A stretch of DNA of 25,888 nt, from NCBI GenBank assembly GCA_049999725.1, contig JBNGIS010015250.1, forward strand, positions 1-25,888. Direction: 5' to 3'. A program made the translations under genes and the position numbers. Source of the stretch: Haplomitrium mnioides (taxonomy: Eukaryota; Marchantiophyta; Haplomitriopsida; Calobryales). This document shows, piece after piece, positions 8,553 through 18,229 of this stretch; positions within the stretch are counted from its first letter, which is position 1, and every line of letters begins with the position of its first letter. The notes beneath the pieces were generated by a model. That model saw nothing but the letters and a program-made list of their open reading frames with translations. It searched no databases and was not told the DNA's origin.

Positions 8553-8963
8553 CTTGTATAGACCACAAAGAAACAAGTTAGAGGAGAAAAATAAACAAAG
8601 ACCTTGACTAAACCTAGGAACAACATTACAAACATGCAGAGACTCTCAAGTCCATGCTCGTATGGACTCTTAAGACCATGCACGCATAGGCTCTTGAGTC
8701 CCTATGCGCATGGACTCAAGTGTCCATCACACATAGACTGAAGTGTCTATGCACACATGAACTCGAGGTCCTTGTGTACATGGACTCAAGAGTCCACGCG
8801 AGTAGGGACTTGAGAGTCAATGTTTGTATGGGCTCTATAGCCTTATACGTAGGAAATCTCAAGTCCATGCTCGTATAGACTCTAGAGTCCATACGCTAAG
8901 AGACTTGTTAACCTTTAAAAAAAAATTTAGAAACAAAATTGAAAAATAGAAAAAAATACTTAC
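8553..8963 (-). other. Intron (411 bp) largely filled by minisatellite array 2
   Basis: Minus-strand donor TTG|GTAAGT (GTAAGT = 8963-8958) directly follows coding sequence ending in SSFEKLL. The acceptor CTATACAAG|GGG (AG at 8554-8553) follows a pyrimidine-rich tract and precedes the basic exon. The interior from 8634 to 8905 is a tandem repeat array. Confidence 0.65.
8634..8905. repeat. Minisatellite array 2 (AGTCCATGCxCGcATGGACTC-type units)
   Basis: About 11 degenerate ~24-bp units of the form GAGTCCATGCxxGCATGGACTC. Units are near-palindromic: each unit and each junction (GGACTCAAGAGTCC) can fold back on itself. The core alternates purine and pyrimidine (ATGCGCGCAT-like). The array is wholly inside the 8553-8963 intron. 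Confidence 0.88.
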
Positions 8964-10088
8964 CAACAATTTCTCAAAACTTGAATAAAATAATGGCATC
9001 TTTGACTCCTTAGTATGGAAGGGATACTCCATCCTTGCTTCTTCCCACAACTTGCTATACACCTCAGAAAAAAAAAGATTTCACCATCACTACCAAAACC
9101 TTATATCTCTCTAGTTTGCGAGACATTTTTTCAATTGAAAGCTCTTACGTTTGTTTCAAATCAAAAATTTTAGTTTCATCGGAAAGACCTTGAAGAGACC
9201 TCCACGGTGTCCACTTCATGTCCATTCTTAAAGTTCCTTTGGCTTTTGGCTTTTGGCTTCTGGCATTTCACAATATTCTTTTCCCATATCATAAAAATGC
9301 TTTGTTGTAACTCCCATAGCTCTCCACTTTTGAACTCCAACTGGAACCAATTGTCTTGAGAAGTGACAATCTTCTCAAGAGTAGAGTTTGGCTTGATCTT
9401 CAAAGTCTCCAGCACCAATTCTCTGTTTAATGTTTGGGATGACACTATCCCACTCTTCTTGTATCTCTAATGTCAATACTCGACCTTTTGAATAGATGGA
9501 ATTTGCAACCTTTACCGTTGGTCGTAATTGTCATTGATTGCGAATATGCATGCTGCTATTGGTGTTGGCCTCACGTAAACATAGTAATTGCAGAGCAAAA
9601 GCGTAGGTTTTTTCACTCCATATTTGGTGATTAAAAACTGCCTTGCGGCAACATTGTGATTGGCTCTTGCAATCTCGTATTTGTACTTGTCAAGGTTCCT
9701 TAGATCGCACTTGGACTTATCTATTAACCTACACTTTGGTTCCACCACAACAATGAAAAAAATGTATGCATACTTGTTTGTGAGCATTCTTTGCATCAAA
9801 AACTCTACCGAATCTTCATTTAACCTCCTACTCTAGAATGGCCCCAAATTATCTATTCCATATTTGAAAGGTTCAAATTCTCTAGCGGAATTGTTATTAT
9901 TTCCTCACGGGCTCTACGCTGCAATATGGCAAACTCCTTAATTATATTTTTTGCTTTCTCAAACACTATATGAGGATCCACTTGCTCTTGTTTTTGAAAG
10001 ATCCACAGCCTCTTGTGTGATTGCCTTTATACTCTTGAGGTTGGAGCCTACACCGACTCCGGCTCTACTTCCTCCTCTTAGCTGCTAG
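8964..10088 (-). pseudogene. Methyltransferase-like gene, N-terminal/middle coding part left of element A
   Basis: Successive minus-strand pieces: a KNIIKEFAILQRRAREE helix (about 9960-9900), RRLNEDSVEFLMQRMLT (about 9835-9785), a 95-codon open piece at 9799-9512 with VVVEPKCRLIDKSKCDLRN and YGVKKPTLLLCNYYVYVRP, an open piece at 9445-9176 with VTSQDNWFQLEFKSGELW, and EARMEYPFHTKESKMP just before the intron donor at 8963. I do not recognise the domain. The pieces are collinear, hydrophilic/hydrophobic alternation is protein-like, and breaks are mostly single substitutions or small indels. Confidence 0.6.
10084..10088. repeat. Candidate imperfect TSD of element A (GCTAG / ACTAA)
   Basis: GCTAG before the 5' LTR and ACTAA at 15083-15087 after the 3' LTR differ by two G/A transitions, compatible with a decayed 5-bp duplication but not proof of one. 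Confidence 0.4.
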
Positions 10089-10503
10089 TGTAATAATACA
10101 AGCATAAGGTTGTGTTCTTTATAAGAAAATAGAGAGTAGTGAAGTATTTATAAGAAAATAGAAAGGAGTGAAGGAAGTGGTAGTGAGTCACTTTTAGGGT
10201 AAGATTAGATTACTTGTCTTTGAAGTCCCTTTTGGTATAGAGTCACCTTTAGGGCTGAAATAAGAAGCGACTTGTAAGTGAAGTAAGAGGGATGACACCC
10301 TCTTCTCTTGTATAAATAGAAGGGCTTCTTAGCCCCACTTCTCATTCCGGAGTTCCTCTTGAATCACTTGGGTTCTTTGGTTGCTTGGCTTTTGCTTGCA
10401 CTCTAGGTAACTTAGACCTTGAGTTGCTTTTGGTTGAAGAACTCTATTAGAGTTCACCATGAGTTCTTACTCATTTGGATTTGGTCTATGAGATTCTTTT
10501 TCA
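10089..10503 (+). repeat. Element A 5' LTR
   Basis: Starts TGTAATAATACAAG, ends TTTTTCA before the primer site. It contains a ~30-bp internal duplication of TTTATAAGAAAATAGA, shared by A's 3' LTR but absent from B, and a TATAAATA box at 10311-10318. Confidence 0.92.
10311..10318 (+). promoter_or_regulatory. TATA box of the element A 5' LTR
   Basis: TATAAATA, also present at 14887-14894 in A's 3' LTR and 15358-15365 in B's 5' LTR, and decayed (TATACAAT) in B's 3' LTR. A transcription start would be expected about 30 bp downstream, near the AGCCCCACTTCTC stretch. Confidence 0.65.
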
Positions 10504-10516
10504 TTGGTATTAGAGC
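10504..10516 (+). promoter_or_regulatory. Element A primer binding site (tRNA-iMet)
   Basis: TTGGTATTAGAGC follows the LTR directly; TGGTATCAGAGC with one C-to-T change. Confidence 0.85.
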
Positions 10517-10533
10517 TACGGTTTGTTTTTGGT

Positions 10534-11230
10534 ATGAGCCACATGGAGAATCAAGAGGAGGTGATTCAAGCAATGGACCAACAACTTAAACATCTTTCAC
10601 GCCTTTTGGATGTGGGAATAAAAGAAGGAGCAATGTTTCAAGAAGAAGAGAGTTATGGGCGATTTCTAACGCCAAAAGCATATGATGGAAATGTGACTTG
10701 TGGTGCTTGTGAGAACTTTATTTTTGATTGTGAACAATATTTTGAAGCTACAAACATTAGAGAGGATAGTTGGCAAATTCTATTTGTGGCAAGCCAATTA
10801 GAAGGAGTTGCAAAGACTTGGTGGAGATATCAAATACAATTAGCACAACGTGGATTTGTTGCTCCTATTGTTTCTTGGCATGAGTTCAAAGAAGGAGTGA
10901 TTTCAAGATTTAGAGTTGTAAATGCTTCAAAAGTAACAAGAGATTGATTGGCCGAATTGAAGCAACTTGGTACAGTGAGAAGTTATGTGACACATTTTCA
11001 GGATACAATTATACAAATTCCTGATATAAGAGAAGAAGAAGCATTAGACCGCTTTGTTCGGGGATTGAAGCCTCGCACAAGAATAGAAGTTACTATGAGA
11101 GAGCCTACTCAATTAGAAGAAGCAATGCGTATGGCAGAGCAACATGACTCATTACTCACGGCTATATAAGTTAGATTTCGTCATCAACCATTCGAACAAC
11201 GTTCTCAAAACCTTGCAAGCTCTAATGGAA
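10534..11230 (+). pseudogene. Element A gag, zinc knuckle missing
   Basis: ATG at 10534 (or 10543) begins MSHMENQEEV. The capsid region reads YGRFLTPKAYDGN, EQYFEATNI, AKTWWRYQIQLAQRG, FKEGVISRFRVVNASK, stop, LAELKQLGTVRSYV, DRFVRGLKPRTRIEVTM and EAMRMAEQHDSLL, as in chromovirus gag. The TGA at 10945-10947 replaces Arg in the usual ARDRLAEL. A TAA at 11167-11169 follows. Then, after SSNG, the sequence jumps directly to the protease (GTLFHLDG); the CCHC nucleocapsid box found in relatives is deleted. Assembly would need gag supplied in trans. Confidence 0.9.
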
Positions 11231-11239
11231 TTTAAATTC

Positions 11240-11923
11240 CAACAAGAATTCGAGGTACCTTGTTTCATCTTGATGGTATGATTGAGGAGCACTCTTGTAG
11301 AATGTTGGTCGATATTGGGAGTTCTGAAAAATTTTATATCACTATATTTTGCTAAGATAATCAAAGCAAAATATAGGCATGTCAAGGGGAGTGTTGTGAC
11401 TATGGCTGATGGCCAAAAGCATGATGTGTTTTGCTCTCAAAAGCCATTCCTTTTAAGGATTGGAAAAGAGTATACGGGATCTATGCAATTTGTTATTGCA
11501 CTTATACAATATGACATCATTTTAGGATTGCCTTGGCTTGAAGAAAGGTCCACTCAATTTGATTGGAGAAAACGACAAATTCAAGTTACCTTACAAGGTA
11601 AGAAATTTCTTTTGGGGTCTTTGACACCATTGGTCAAGAAGTCTAAATCAGTTCAGCATGTTAATTCAGTAGCGTAAGAGTTGCTTGTCTTTGCTATTTG
11701 GGTTCAGCCTATCATGGACTTGAGTAAGGAGGGGGGAAAAAGTGCGCATGCCATAATGATAGATGATACTTTGAAAGAGTTTGCGGATGTGTTTCCGGAG
11801 GATTTGCCAAAGGGGTTACCACACGATCGAGGAATGCATTTTTCGATTGAGTTGATGCCGAGAAGCTCTTCTTATAACCGACCTATATATTGGCTATCAC
11901 CACAAGAATTAGAGGAGCTTTGA
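11240..11923 (+). pseudogene. Element A protease and linker to RT
   Basis: GTLFHLDGMIEEHSCRMLVD then IGSSE: the active site reads DIG instead of DSG/DTG. A frameshift near 11325 moves to the frame holding NFISLYFAKIIKAKY, VTMADGQKHDVF, QYDIILGLPWLE (the ILGxxWL motif near the end of gypsy proteases) and the linker up to 11677. After a TAA, FADVFPEDLPKGLPHDR and the RT entry YNRPIYWLSPQELEEL are open to the TGA at 11921-11923. This is an Arg (CGA) position in relatives (ELEELRK). Confidence 0.85.
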
Positions 11924-12460
11924 AAGACATTGACGGATCTTCTTGAGAAGGATTTCATTCAATACAGTACTTCTCCTTGGGGAGCTCCAGTATTTTTTGT
12001 ACCAAAAAAATATGGTGGATTTCGTCTTTGTACAAATTATCGAGGATTGAACAATCAAACGGTGAAGAATATTTATCCTCTACCTTGTATTGATGATTTT
12101 TTGGATCAATTGAGTGGTTCACGATTCTTTTCTAAGTTGGATCTTCAAAGTGGCTATTGGCAAATTCCAATCAAGCCAAATGATGTACCAAAGACAACTT
12201 TTCCCATAAGATATGGGTATTTTGAATGGAAAGTTCTTACATTTGGTCTTACTAATACTCTTGCGATATTTATGGATCAAATGCATCGAGTTTTTGATGG
12301 GTTATTGGATAAGTCAGTGTTGGTATTTTTGGATGATATACTTATCTTTAGTAAAAATGAATTTTAGCATCGTGCTCATCTCAAAGAGGTACTACAACAA
12401 CTACGCAATTGGAAGTTTTATTGCAAGAAGTCTAAGTGTGAGTTTTGGAAGCAATAGGTG
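11924..12460 (+). pseudogene. Element A reverse transcriptase
   Basis: LLEKDFIQYSTSPWGAPVFFVPKK, FRLCTNYRGLN, then FSKLDLQSGYWQI, FPIRYGYFEW, LTFGLTNTLAIF and the catalytic VFLDDILIFSK near 12325-12357. Open for 145 codons (11930-12367), then TAG. The Asp in SKLDLQSGY and the two Asp of FLDD are intact, so the palm catalytic triad is preserved. LTFGLTNTLAIF has T-L where relatives have A-P. Stops at 12365-12367 and 12455-12457 separate it from the connection domain. Confidence 0.9.
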
Positions 12461-13135
12461 ACTTATCTAAGGCGTAAAGTGTCTGCGGATGGCATCAAGA
12501 TGGAGGAAAAGAAAATCAAGTCTATTGCAGAGTGGCCAACACCAAATGATGCAAAGGATGTTCGAGCTTTTAATGGATTAGCAAGCTTTTATCAAAGATT
12601 CATTCATTACTATGCTTATATTGCTGCACTGCTTATGGATTTACTAGAGAAGGATGAAAAGTTCAAATGGACGACCAAGGAGCAAGTGGCGTTTCAACAA
12701 CTAAAGAATGCGGTGACATCTCGTCCAATTCTACAACCATATGATCCAAAGAGGCGTTGCATAGTTGATTTTGATGCCTCTAATTTTGCTATTGGAGCAG
12801 TTTTACAACAAGATTTTGAAGATGGACCTCATCCAATTGCATTAATGTCACGTCGATTGAATGTGGCAGAGAGAAATTATTCTGCAAGAGATTGAGAGCA
12901 ATTCGCAATGGTTTATGCTACCAAAGTGTGGAGACACTATCTTTTGGGAAAATCTATACTTATGTGTACAGACCACAAGCCATTGCTTTAAGCAATCCAC
13001 TTGGAAAATATGACAAGTTGTCATCATCGGTGGGAAGATCAATACAACTCTTTGATTTCAAGTTGGAGTACAAGTCGAGAAGGTTCTACATTATTCTTGA
13101 TGCATTGTCTTGAAGACCGGATCATCAAATAAACA
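12458..13135 (+). pseudogene. Element A RT connection and RNase H
   Basis: FNGLASFYQRFI (normally FLGLxxYYRRFI) begins the connection region, then WTTKEQVAFQQLKNAV, and RNase H: IVDFDASNFAIGAVLQQ (first catalytic Asp), PIALMSRRLNVAERNYSARD, then TGA at an Arg position (12893-12895), EQFAMVYATKVW, then CTDHKPLL with a stop immediately after. One frame is open for 145 codons, 12458-12895. A TGA near 13111 ends the RNase H tail. Confidence 0.88.
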
Positions 13136-13219
13136 CATTAGAGATAGCAAATGCTAGTATATTACATCTTGATGAAGCAACCAGTGACGGCTTTTGACAA
13201 CAGCTACAAGAAGACGCCT

Positions 13220-14430
13220 TCTATACTCTTGTTAGAGCATGTTTGGCAGTCCAAGATAGTGAGTATCATACATTTTCCATTCATGATGGTATTCTCTATC
13301 AAGGCCATCAAATATATGTTCCTCAAGATGATGCGCTTCGAATGACATGTTTACAAGAAGCACATGATATTCTGATTTTTAGGCATCTTGGAGTAGACAA
13401 GACTATGGAGTTGCTTCAACGGACTTGATGGTGGCTAAACCTAGCTCAAGATGTTCGTGGCTTTGTTCGCTCTTGTGAAAGTTGTCAACAAAACAAGACT
13501 TCAAATCAAAAACCAGCTGGTCTTTTGCAACCATTATCGATTCCTACTGCTCGGTGGGAACATGTAAGTTTGGATCTTATCACTTCGCTTCCAACCACGC
13601 CTCGTGGGTTTACGGCCATTGTGGTGTTTGTGGATAAGCTAGGCAAACAAATTCATCTAGCACCGATAGTGGATACAGTGGATGCTTCACAATTGGCAAA
13701 GGTTTATTTTGATACAGTCTTTTGATATCATGGAATGCCAAAGGTACTTATATCTGATAGAGATCCACGATTCACTGAGAAGTTTTGGCAAGAGTTATTC
13801 ACACTTTTGGGTACCAAACTATCTATGTCTACGGCGTATCATCCTCAAATAGATGGGCAAACCGAACAGGAAAATCGTACTGTGGAGGATATGCTTTGAG
13901 TGTTTATCAATATTTATCATATGGATTAGGATAGTTTTTTACTGGCTGTGGAGTTTGTATACAACAACTCCAAACAAGCAAGTATTGGCTTTTCTCTTTT
14001 CTTTATTAATTATGGTCAACATCCTCTTGTTCTTGATGGTTTGCTTTCTCCTTTGTCTTCCAATGTTTCAAGTCTTCCTACTTTTTTGTCTCGTTTATCT
14101 TCCTCATTGCAAGATGCTAGAAACCATCTTGTTATTGCTCAAAATCGGCAAAAACAGTTTGTCGATAAACATCCTTGTGATTGCTCTTATGTTTTAAGTG
14201 ACCAAGTTATGTTATCCACTCATAATCTTCCATTGTCTTTAGATACTCAAGTCCGTAAGTTATTACTTGCTTGGATTGGTCCTTTCTCTATTTCTCAGGT
14301 TATTTCTTCCATTGCTTATAAACTTGATCTTCCTCTTCATATGAAGATTCATCTTGTGTTCCATGTGTCTAAACTTAAGCCTTTTGTTTCTAGTCCATCT
14401 TCTTTTCCAAATTGTGTTCAACTTCCTCCC
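13220..14430 (+). pseudogene. Element A integrase with GPF domain
   Basis: HHCC zinc domain: EAHDILIFRHLGVDKT (13360-13407), then stop, WWLNLAQDVRGF, CESCQQNK (about 13474-13497). Core: WEHVSLDLIT (first Asp), VLISDRDPRFTEKFWQ (second Asp, near 13746-13794) and DGQTEQENRTVEDML (Glu), so D,D and E are all kept. Stops occur at VF-stop-YHGM (13723-13725) and DML-stop (13897-13899), both at Arg positions in relatives. An open frame from 13948 gives AVEFVYNNSKQASIGFS, LSDQVMLSTHNL, WIGPFSISQV and IHLVFHVSKLKPFV, the GPY/F domain that precedes the chromodomain. Confidence 0.92.
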
Positions 14431-14439
14431 CCGGCCATT

Positions 14440-14651
14440 GTTGTTGATGATCATGAAGAATTTAAAGTAGACCGCATTTGGCGAAAAGAGTTATCAAGCA
14501 TGGGTGGCATCCACAAGTTCAATACAAGGTTTTGTGGAAAGGCTATCCACTTCATGATGCTACTTGGGAACCTTCTTCAAATCTTGAGAATACTCAAGAA
14601 GCTATTAAAATTTTTGAAAGTTGTGGCAATGACGAGGACGTCATTGACTAG
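14440..14651 (+). pseudogene. Element A chromodomain
   Basis: VDDHEEFKVDRIW, then a one-base frameshift near 14480, then RVIKHGWHPQVQYKVLWKGYP, HDATWEPSSNLENTQEAIKI and the natural end of Pol at TAG 14649-14651, only 13 bp before the 3' LTR. The WKGYPxxxATWEP motif with its aromatic residues is complete. Such domains bind methylated histone tails and steer integration. Confidence 0.92.
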
Positions 14652-14664
14652 ACGGCGGGGATTA
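14652..14664 (+). promoter_or_regulatory. Polypurine tract of element A (weak)
   Basis: ACGGCGGGGATTA directly before TGTAAT of the 3' LTR. The G-rich part is the likely primer for plus-strand DNA synthesis. Confidence 0.5.
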
Positions 14665-15082
14665 TGTAATAGTACAAGCATAAGGTTGTGCTATTTATAA
14701 GAAAATAGAGAGTAGTGAAGTATTTATAAGAAAATAGAGAGGAGTGAAGGAAGTGGTAGTGAGTCACTTTTAGGGTAAGATTAGATTACTTGTCTTTGAA
14801 GTCCTTTTTAGTAGAGAGTCACCTTTAGAGCTGAAATGAGAAGTGACTTGTAAGTGAAGTAAGAGGGATGACACCCTCTTCTCTTGTATAAATAGAAGGG
14901 CTTCTTAGCTCCACTTCTCATTCTGGAGTTCCTCTCAAATCACTTAGGTTCTTTGGTTGCTTGGCTTTTGCTTGCACTCTTGGTCTTAGCTTAGACATTG
15001 AGCTGCTTTTGGTTGAAGAACTCTATTAGAGTTTACCATGAGTTCTTACTCATTTGGATTTGGTCTATGAGATTCTTTTACA
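14665..15082 (+). repeat. Element A 3' LTR
   Basis: TGTAATAGTACAAG to TTTTACA; matches 10089-10503 with about 20 substitutions and a few small indels by eye, and shares A's private 30-bp duplication. TATAAATA at 14887-14894. Confidence 0.92.
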
Positions 15083-15168
15083 ACTAAGAGTTGAAGATGA
15101 AGAGGCTGCAATAGATGAACTCGTTGGAGATGGGGAGGGTATGGGCTCTTTCTCAACATGTGTTGGGA
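15083..15168 (-). pseudogene. 86-bp exon slice of the methyltransferase-like gene between elements A and B
   Basis: Read on the minus strand it gives PTHVEKEPIPSPSPTSSS then IAASSSSTLS, a Ser/Pro-rich low-complexity linker, open throughout. It joins in frame to HVL at 20110-20100 if element B is removed, and continues toward 10088 if A is removed. It ends with TGGGA (15164-15168), the TSD of B. Confidence 0.75.
15164..15168. repeat. Target site duplication TGGGA, left of element B
   Basis: Identical to 20100-20104, immediately after the 3' LTR of B. Fixes both ends of B. Confidence 0.9.
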
Positions 15169-15551
15169 TGTAATAGTACAAGCATAGGGTTGTGGTATTT
15201 ATAAGAAAATAGAGAGGAGTGAAGGAAGTGATAGAGAGTGACTTTTAGGGTAGAGATAAGATTACTTGCCTTTTACTTTTAGTAGAGAGTCACTTTTAGG
15301 GTTGAAATACGAAGTGACTTGTAAGTGAAGAAAGAGGGATGACACCCTCTTCTCTTGTATAAATAAAACGGCTTCTTAGCCCTACTCCTCATTATGGAGT
15401 TCCTCTCAAATCACTTGGGTTCATTGGTTGCTTGGCTTTTGCTTGCACTTTGGTCTTAACTTGGACCTAAAGTTGTTTTTGGTTGAAGAACTCTATTAGA
15501 GTTCACTATGAGCTCTTACTTATTTGGATTTGAATCTTAAGTTTTTTTGCA
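15169..15551 (+). repeat. Element B 5' LTR
   Basis: TGTAATAGTACAAG to TTTTTGCA, with TATAAATA at 15358-15365. It lacks the 30-bp duplication seen in A. Confidence 0.9.
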
Positions 15552-15564
15552 TTGGTATCAAAAC
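15552..15564 (+). promoter_or_regulatory. Element B primer binding site
   Basis: TTGGTATCAAAAC: the tRNA-iMet site TGGTATCAGAGC with two G-to-A changes, directly after the LTR. Confidence 0.75.
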
Positions 15565-15589
15565 AATGGTTCTTTTTTGTGGTGAGTTA

Positions 15590-16300
15590 TATGGACAATT
15601 AAAAGGCGGTGGTTCAAACATTGGAACAATGACTTGATTATCTTTCACGTCTTTTAGAAGAAAGAATGAAAGAAAGAGCAACTTTTTGAGAAGAATAGAG
15701 TTATGGGCGATTTCCATTGCCAAAACCATATGATGGAAGGATGGTTTGTGGTGCATTTGAGAGTTTGATATTCAAATGTGAGCAATATTTTGAAGCTACA
15801 AACATTAGAGAAGATGGTCGACGAATTCTATTTGCAGCAAGTTGATTAGAAGAAGTTGCATAGACTTGGTAGAGATATCAAGTACAACAAGCACAACATG
15901 GATTTGTTGCTCCCATTGTTTCTTCGTGTGAGTTCAAAGAAGCGGTGATTTCAAGATTTAGGGTTGTGAATGCTTCAAAAATAGCAAGAGATTGATTGGC
16001 CAAATTGAAGCAACTTGGTATAGTGAGAAGCTATGTTACACCCTTTCAGAATACAATTATGCAAATTTCGGATATAAGAGAGGAAGAAGCACTAGACCGT
16101 TTTTTTCGGGGATTGAAGTCTTGCACGAGAATAGAAGTTACTATGAGAGTGCATACTCAATTAGAAGAAGCAATGCATATGGCAGAGTGGAATGACTCAT
16201 TACTTATTGTTATAGAAGCTAGGTCGTGTCCTCAACTATTCGAACAACGTACTCAAAACTTTGCAAGCTCTAATGGATTAAAATTTCGATAAGAATTCGA
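15590..16300 (+). pseudogene. Element B gag, degenerate and lacking the zinc knuckle
   Basis: Parallel to A's gag: YGRFPLPKPYDGRM, EQYFEATNIRED, FKEAVISRFRVVNASK, TGA at 15993-15995 at exactly the same codon as in A, then LAKLKQLGIVRSYV, DRFFRGLKSCTRIEVTM. Additional stops occur upstream (for example at W/Q codons). The sequence passes from SSNG to the protease with the same junction as A, so the CCHC box is absent here too. Confidence 0.88.
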
Positions 16301-16970
16301 GGTACTTTGTTCCATCTTGATGGTATGATTGAGGAGCAATCTTGTAGAATGTTGGTGGACAACAGGAGCTCTAAATATTTTGATGTAACTATATTTTGCT
16401 AAGATAATCAAAGCAAAATTAAGGTCTATCAAGGGAAATGTTGTGACTATAGCCGATAGCCAAAAGCATGATGTATTTCACTCTCAAAAGCCATTCTTTC
16501 TAAGGATTGGAAAAGAGTGTTTGGAATCTATGCAATTTATTATTGCACATGTACAATATGACATTATTTTAGGGTTTCTTTGGTTTGAAGGTCAATCTGC
16601 TCAATTTGATTGGGCAAAACAACAAATTCAAATTACCCTACAAAGCAAGAAATTTTATTTGAGGTGTTCAACACCGTTGGCAAAGAAGCCTAAATCAGTT
16701 CAACATGTTAATTTAGTGGAGCAAGAATTGCTTGTCTTTGTTGTTTGGATTAAGCCCATCATGGATTTGACTATAGAGGGAGGAAAAGATGTGTTTACCT
16801 CAATGATAGATGATATTTTGAAAGAGTTTGAGGATGTGTTTTTGGAGGATTTGCCAAAGAGGTTACCAAACGATCAAGGAATGTCTTTTTCGATTGAGTT
16901 GATACCGGAAAGTACTTCTTATAATCGACTTATATATCGGTTATCACCACAAGAACTTGAGGAGATTTGA
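16300..16970 (+). pseudogene. Element B protease and linker
   Basis: The active-site Asp stretch reads VDNRSSK instead of VDSGSS/VDTGxx, so catalytic geometry is lost. From 16443 a 175-codon open frame covers IADSQKHDVFHSQKPF, QYDIILGFLWFE, FEDVFLEDLPKRLPND and YNRLIYRLSPQELEEI, ending at a TGA (16968-16970) that coincides with A's stop at 11921-11923. Confidence 0.85.
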
Positions 16971-18180
16971 AAGACATTAATGAAACTTCTTGAGAAGGAT
17001 TTCATTCAACATAGTACTTTGCATTAGAGAGCTCTGGTATTCTTTGTACCAAAGAAAGAGGGTGGATTTTGTCTTTGTACAAATTATCAGAGATTGAACA
17101 ATCAAATAGTGAAAAATGCCTATTCTCTACCTTGTATTGATGATTTTTTGGATCAATTCAGTAGTGCGCAATTCTTTTCTAAGTTGGATCTTTGAAGTGG
17201 CTATTGGCGAATTCTTATCAAGCAAAGTGATGTACCAAAGTCAGTTTTTTGCACATGGTATGGGCATTTTGAGTAGAAGGTTCTTACATTTTGCCTTACT
17301 AATGCTCCGGCGATATTCCTAAATCAAATACATTGAGTTTTTGATGGGTTATTGGATAAGTCAATGTTGGTGTTTTTGGACGATATTCTTATCTTTCGTA
17401 AAAGCAAAGTTGAACATCGTGCTCATCTCAAGGAAGTATTACAAAGACTACGCAATCGGAATTTTTATTGCAAGAAGTCTACGTGTGAGTTTTGGAAGTA
17501 AGAGGTGACTTACCTAGAGCAAAAAATGTCTACGGATGGTATTAAAATGGAGGAAGAGAAAATTAAGGCCATTGCATAGTAGCCAACACCAAAAGATGCA
17601 AAGGATGTTCGAGCTTTTAGTGGGTTAGCAAATTTTTATCTAAGATTCATCCATTACTATGCTCATATTGCTGCACCGCTTACAGACTTACTAGGTAAGG
17701 AGGCAAAGTCTCAATAGATGACCAAAGAGCAAGAGGTATTTCAACAACACAAGGATGTTGTGTCTTCTCGTTCAATTCTACAGCCACATGACCCAAAGAC
17801 AAGTTGTATAGTTGATTTTGATGCCTCTAATTTTGCTATTAGGGTAGTGTTACAACAAGTGTTTGAGAATGGACTTCATCCAATTGCCTTCATGTCACGT
17901 CAACTAAATGCAGTAGAGAGGATATATTCTACAAGGGATAGAGAGCAGTTGGCGATGGTTTATGCTACCAAGGTTTGGAGATACTATTTTCTAGGAAGGC
18001 AAGTACTTATGCGCACCAATCACAAGCCTTTGCTCCAATATATTCACTTGGAAAATATGACAAGTCGTCATCATTGATGGGAAGATTAACTATAGTTTTT
18101 TGACATCAAGTTGGAGTACAAGTTAGGAAGGTTCTACACCATTTTTGATGCATTGTCACATAGATTAGATCATCAATTAA
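16971..18180 (+). pseudogene. Element B RT and RNase H, degenerate
   Basis: RT fragments: LLEKDFIQHST, LCTNYQRLNNQ, FSKLDL followed by a stop, LTFCLTNAPAIF and MLVFLDDILIF (near 17365-17397). RNase H from 17718: a 119-codon open frame with SCIVDFDASNFAIRVVLQQ, AFMSRQLNAVERIY, REQLAMVYATKVWRYYF and RTNHKPLLQYIHLEN. Several stops in RT (for example 17026, 17193) inactivate it. Confidence 0.88.
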
Positions 18181-18229
18181 ATATGTTGGAGGTTGCAAAT
18201 GTGTATTTTACATCTTGATGAAGCAACCA

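Larger units (their letters stand above)
10089..15082 (+). mobile_element. Chromovirus A (Ty3/gypsy), nearly complete but inactive
   Basis: LTRs at 10089-10503 and 14665-15082, differing at roughly 5% of sites by eye, with a tRNA-Met primer site, gag, protease, RT, RNase H, integrase, GPF and chromodomain regions, and a purine tract. It is the best preserved of the three gypsy elements and is in the same family as B, inserted antisense in the methyltransferase-like gene. It has no zinc knuckle and several stops, many at positions where related elements have Arg (CGA to TGA). Confidence 0.92.

Noticed and set aside
6636-8905. CRISPR-like regularly spaced repeats
   Set aside because: Units are contiguous, degenerate and self-palindromic with no unique spacers or cas genes; the context is a eukaryotic genome.
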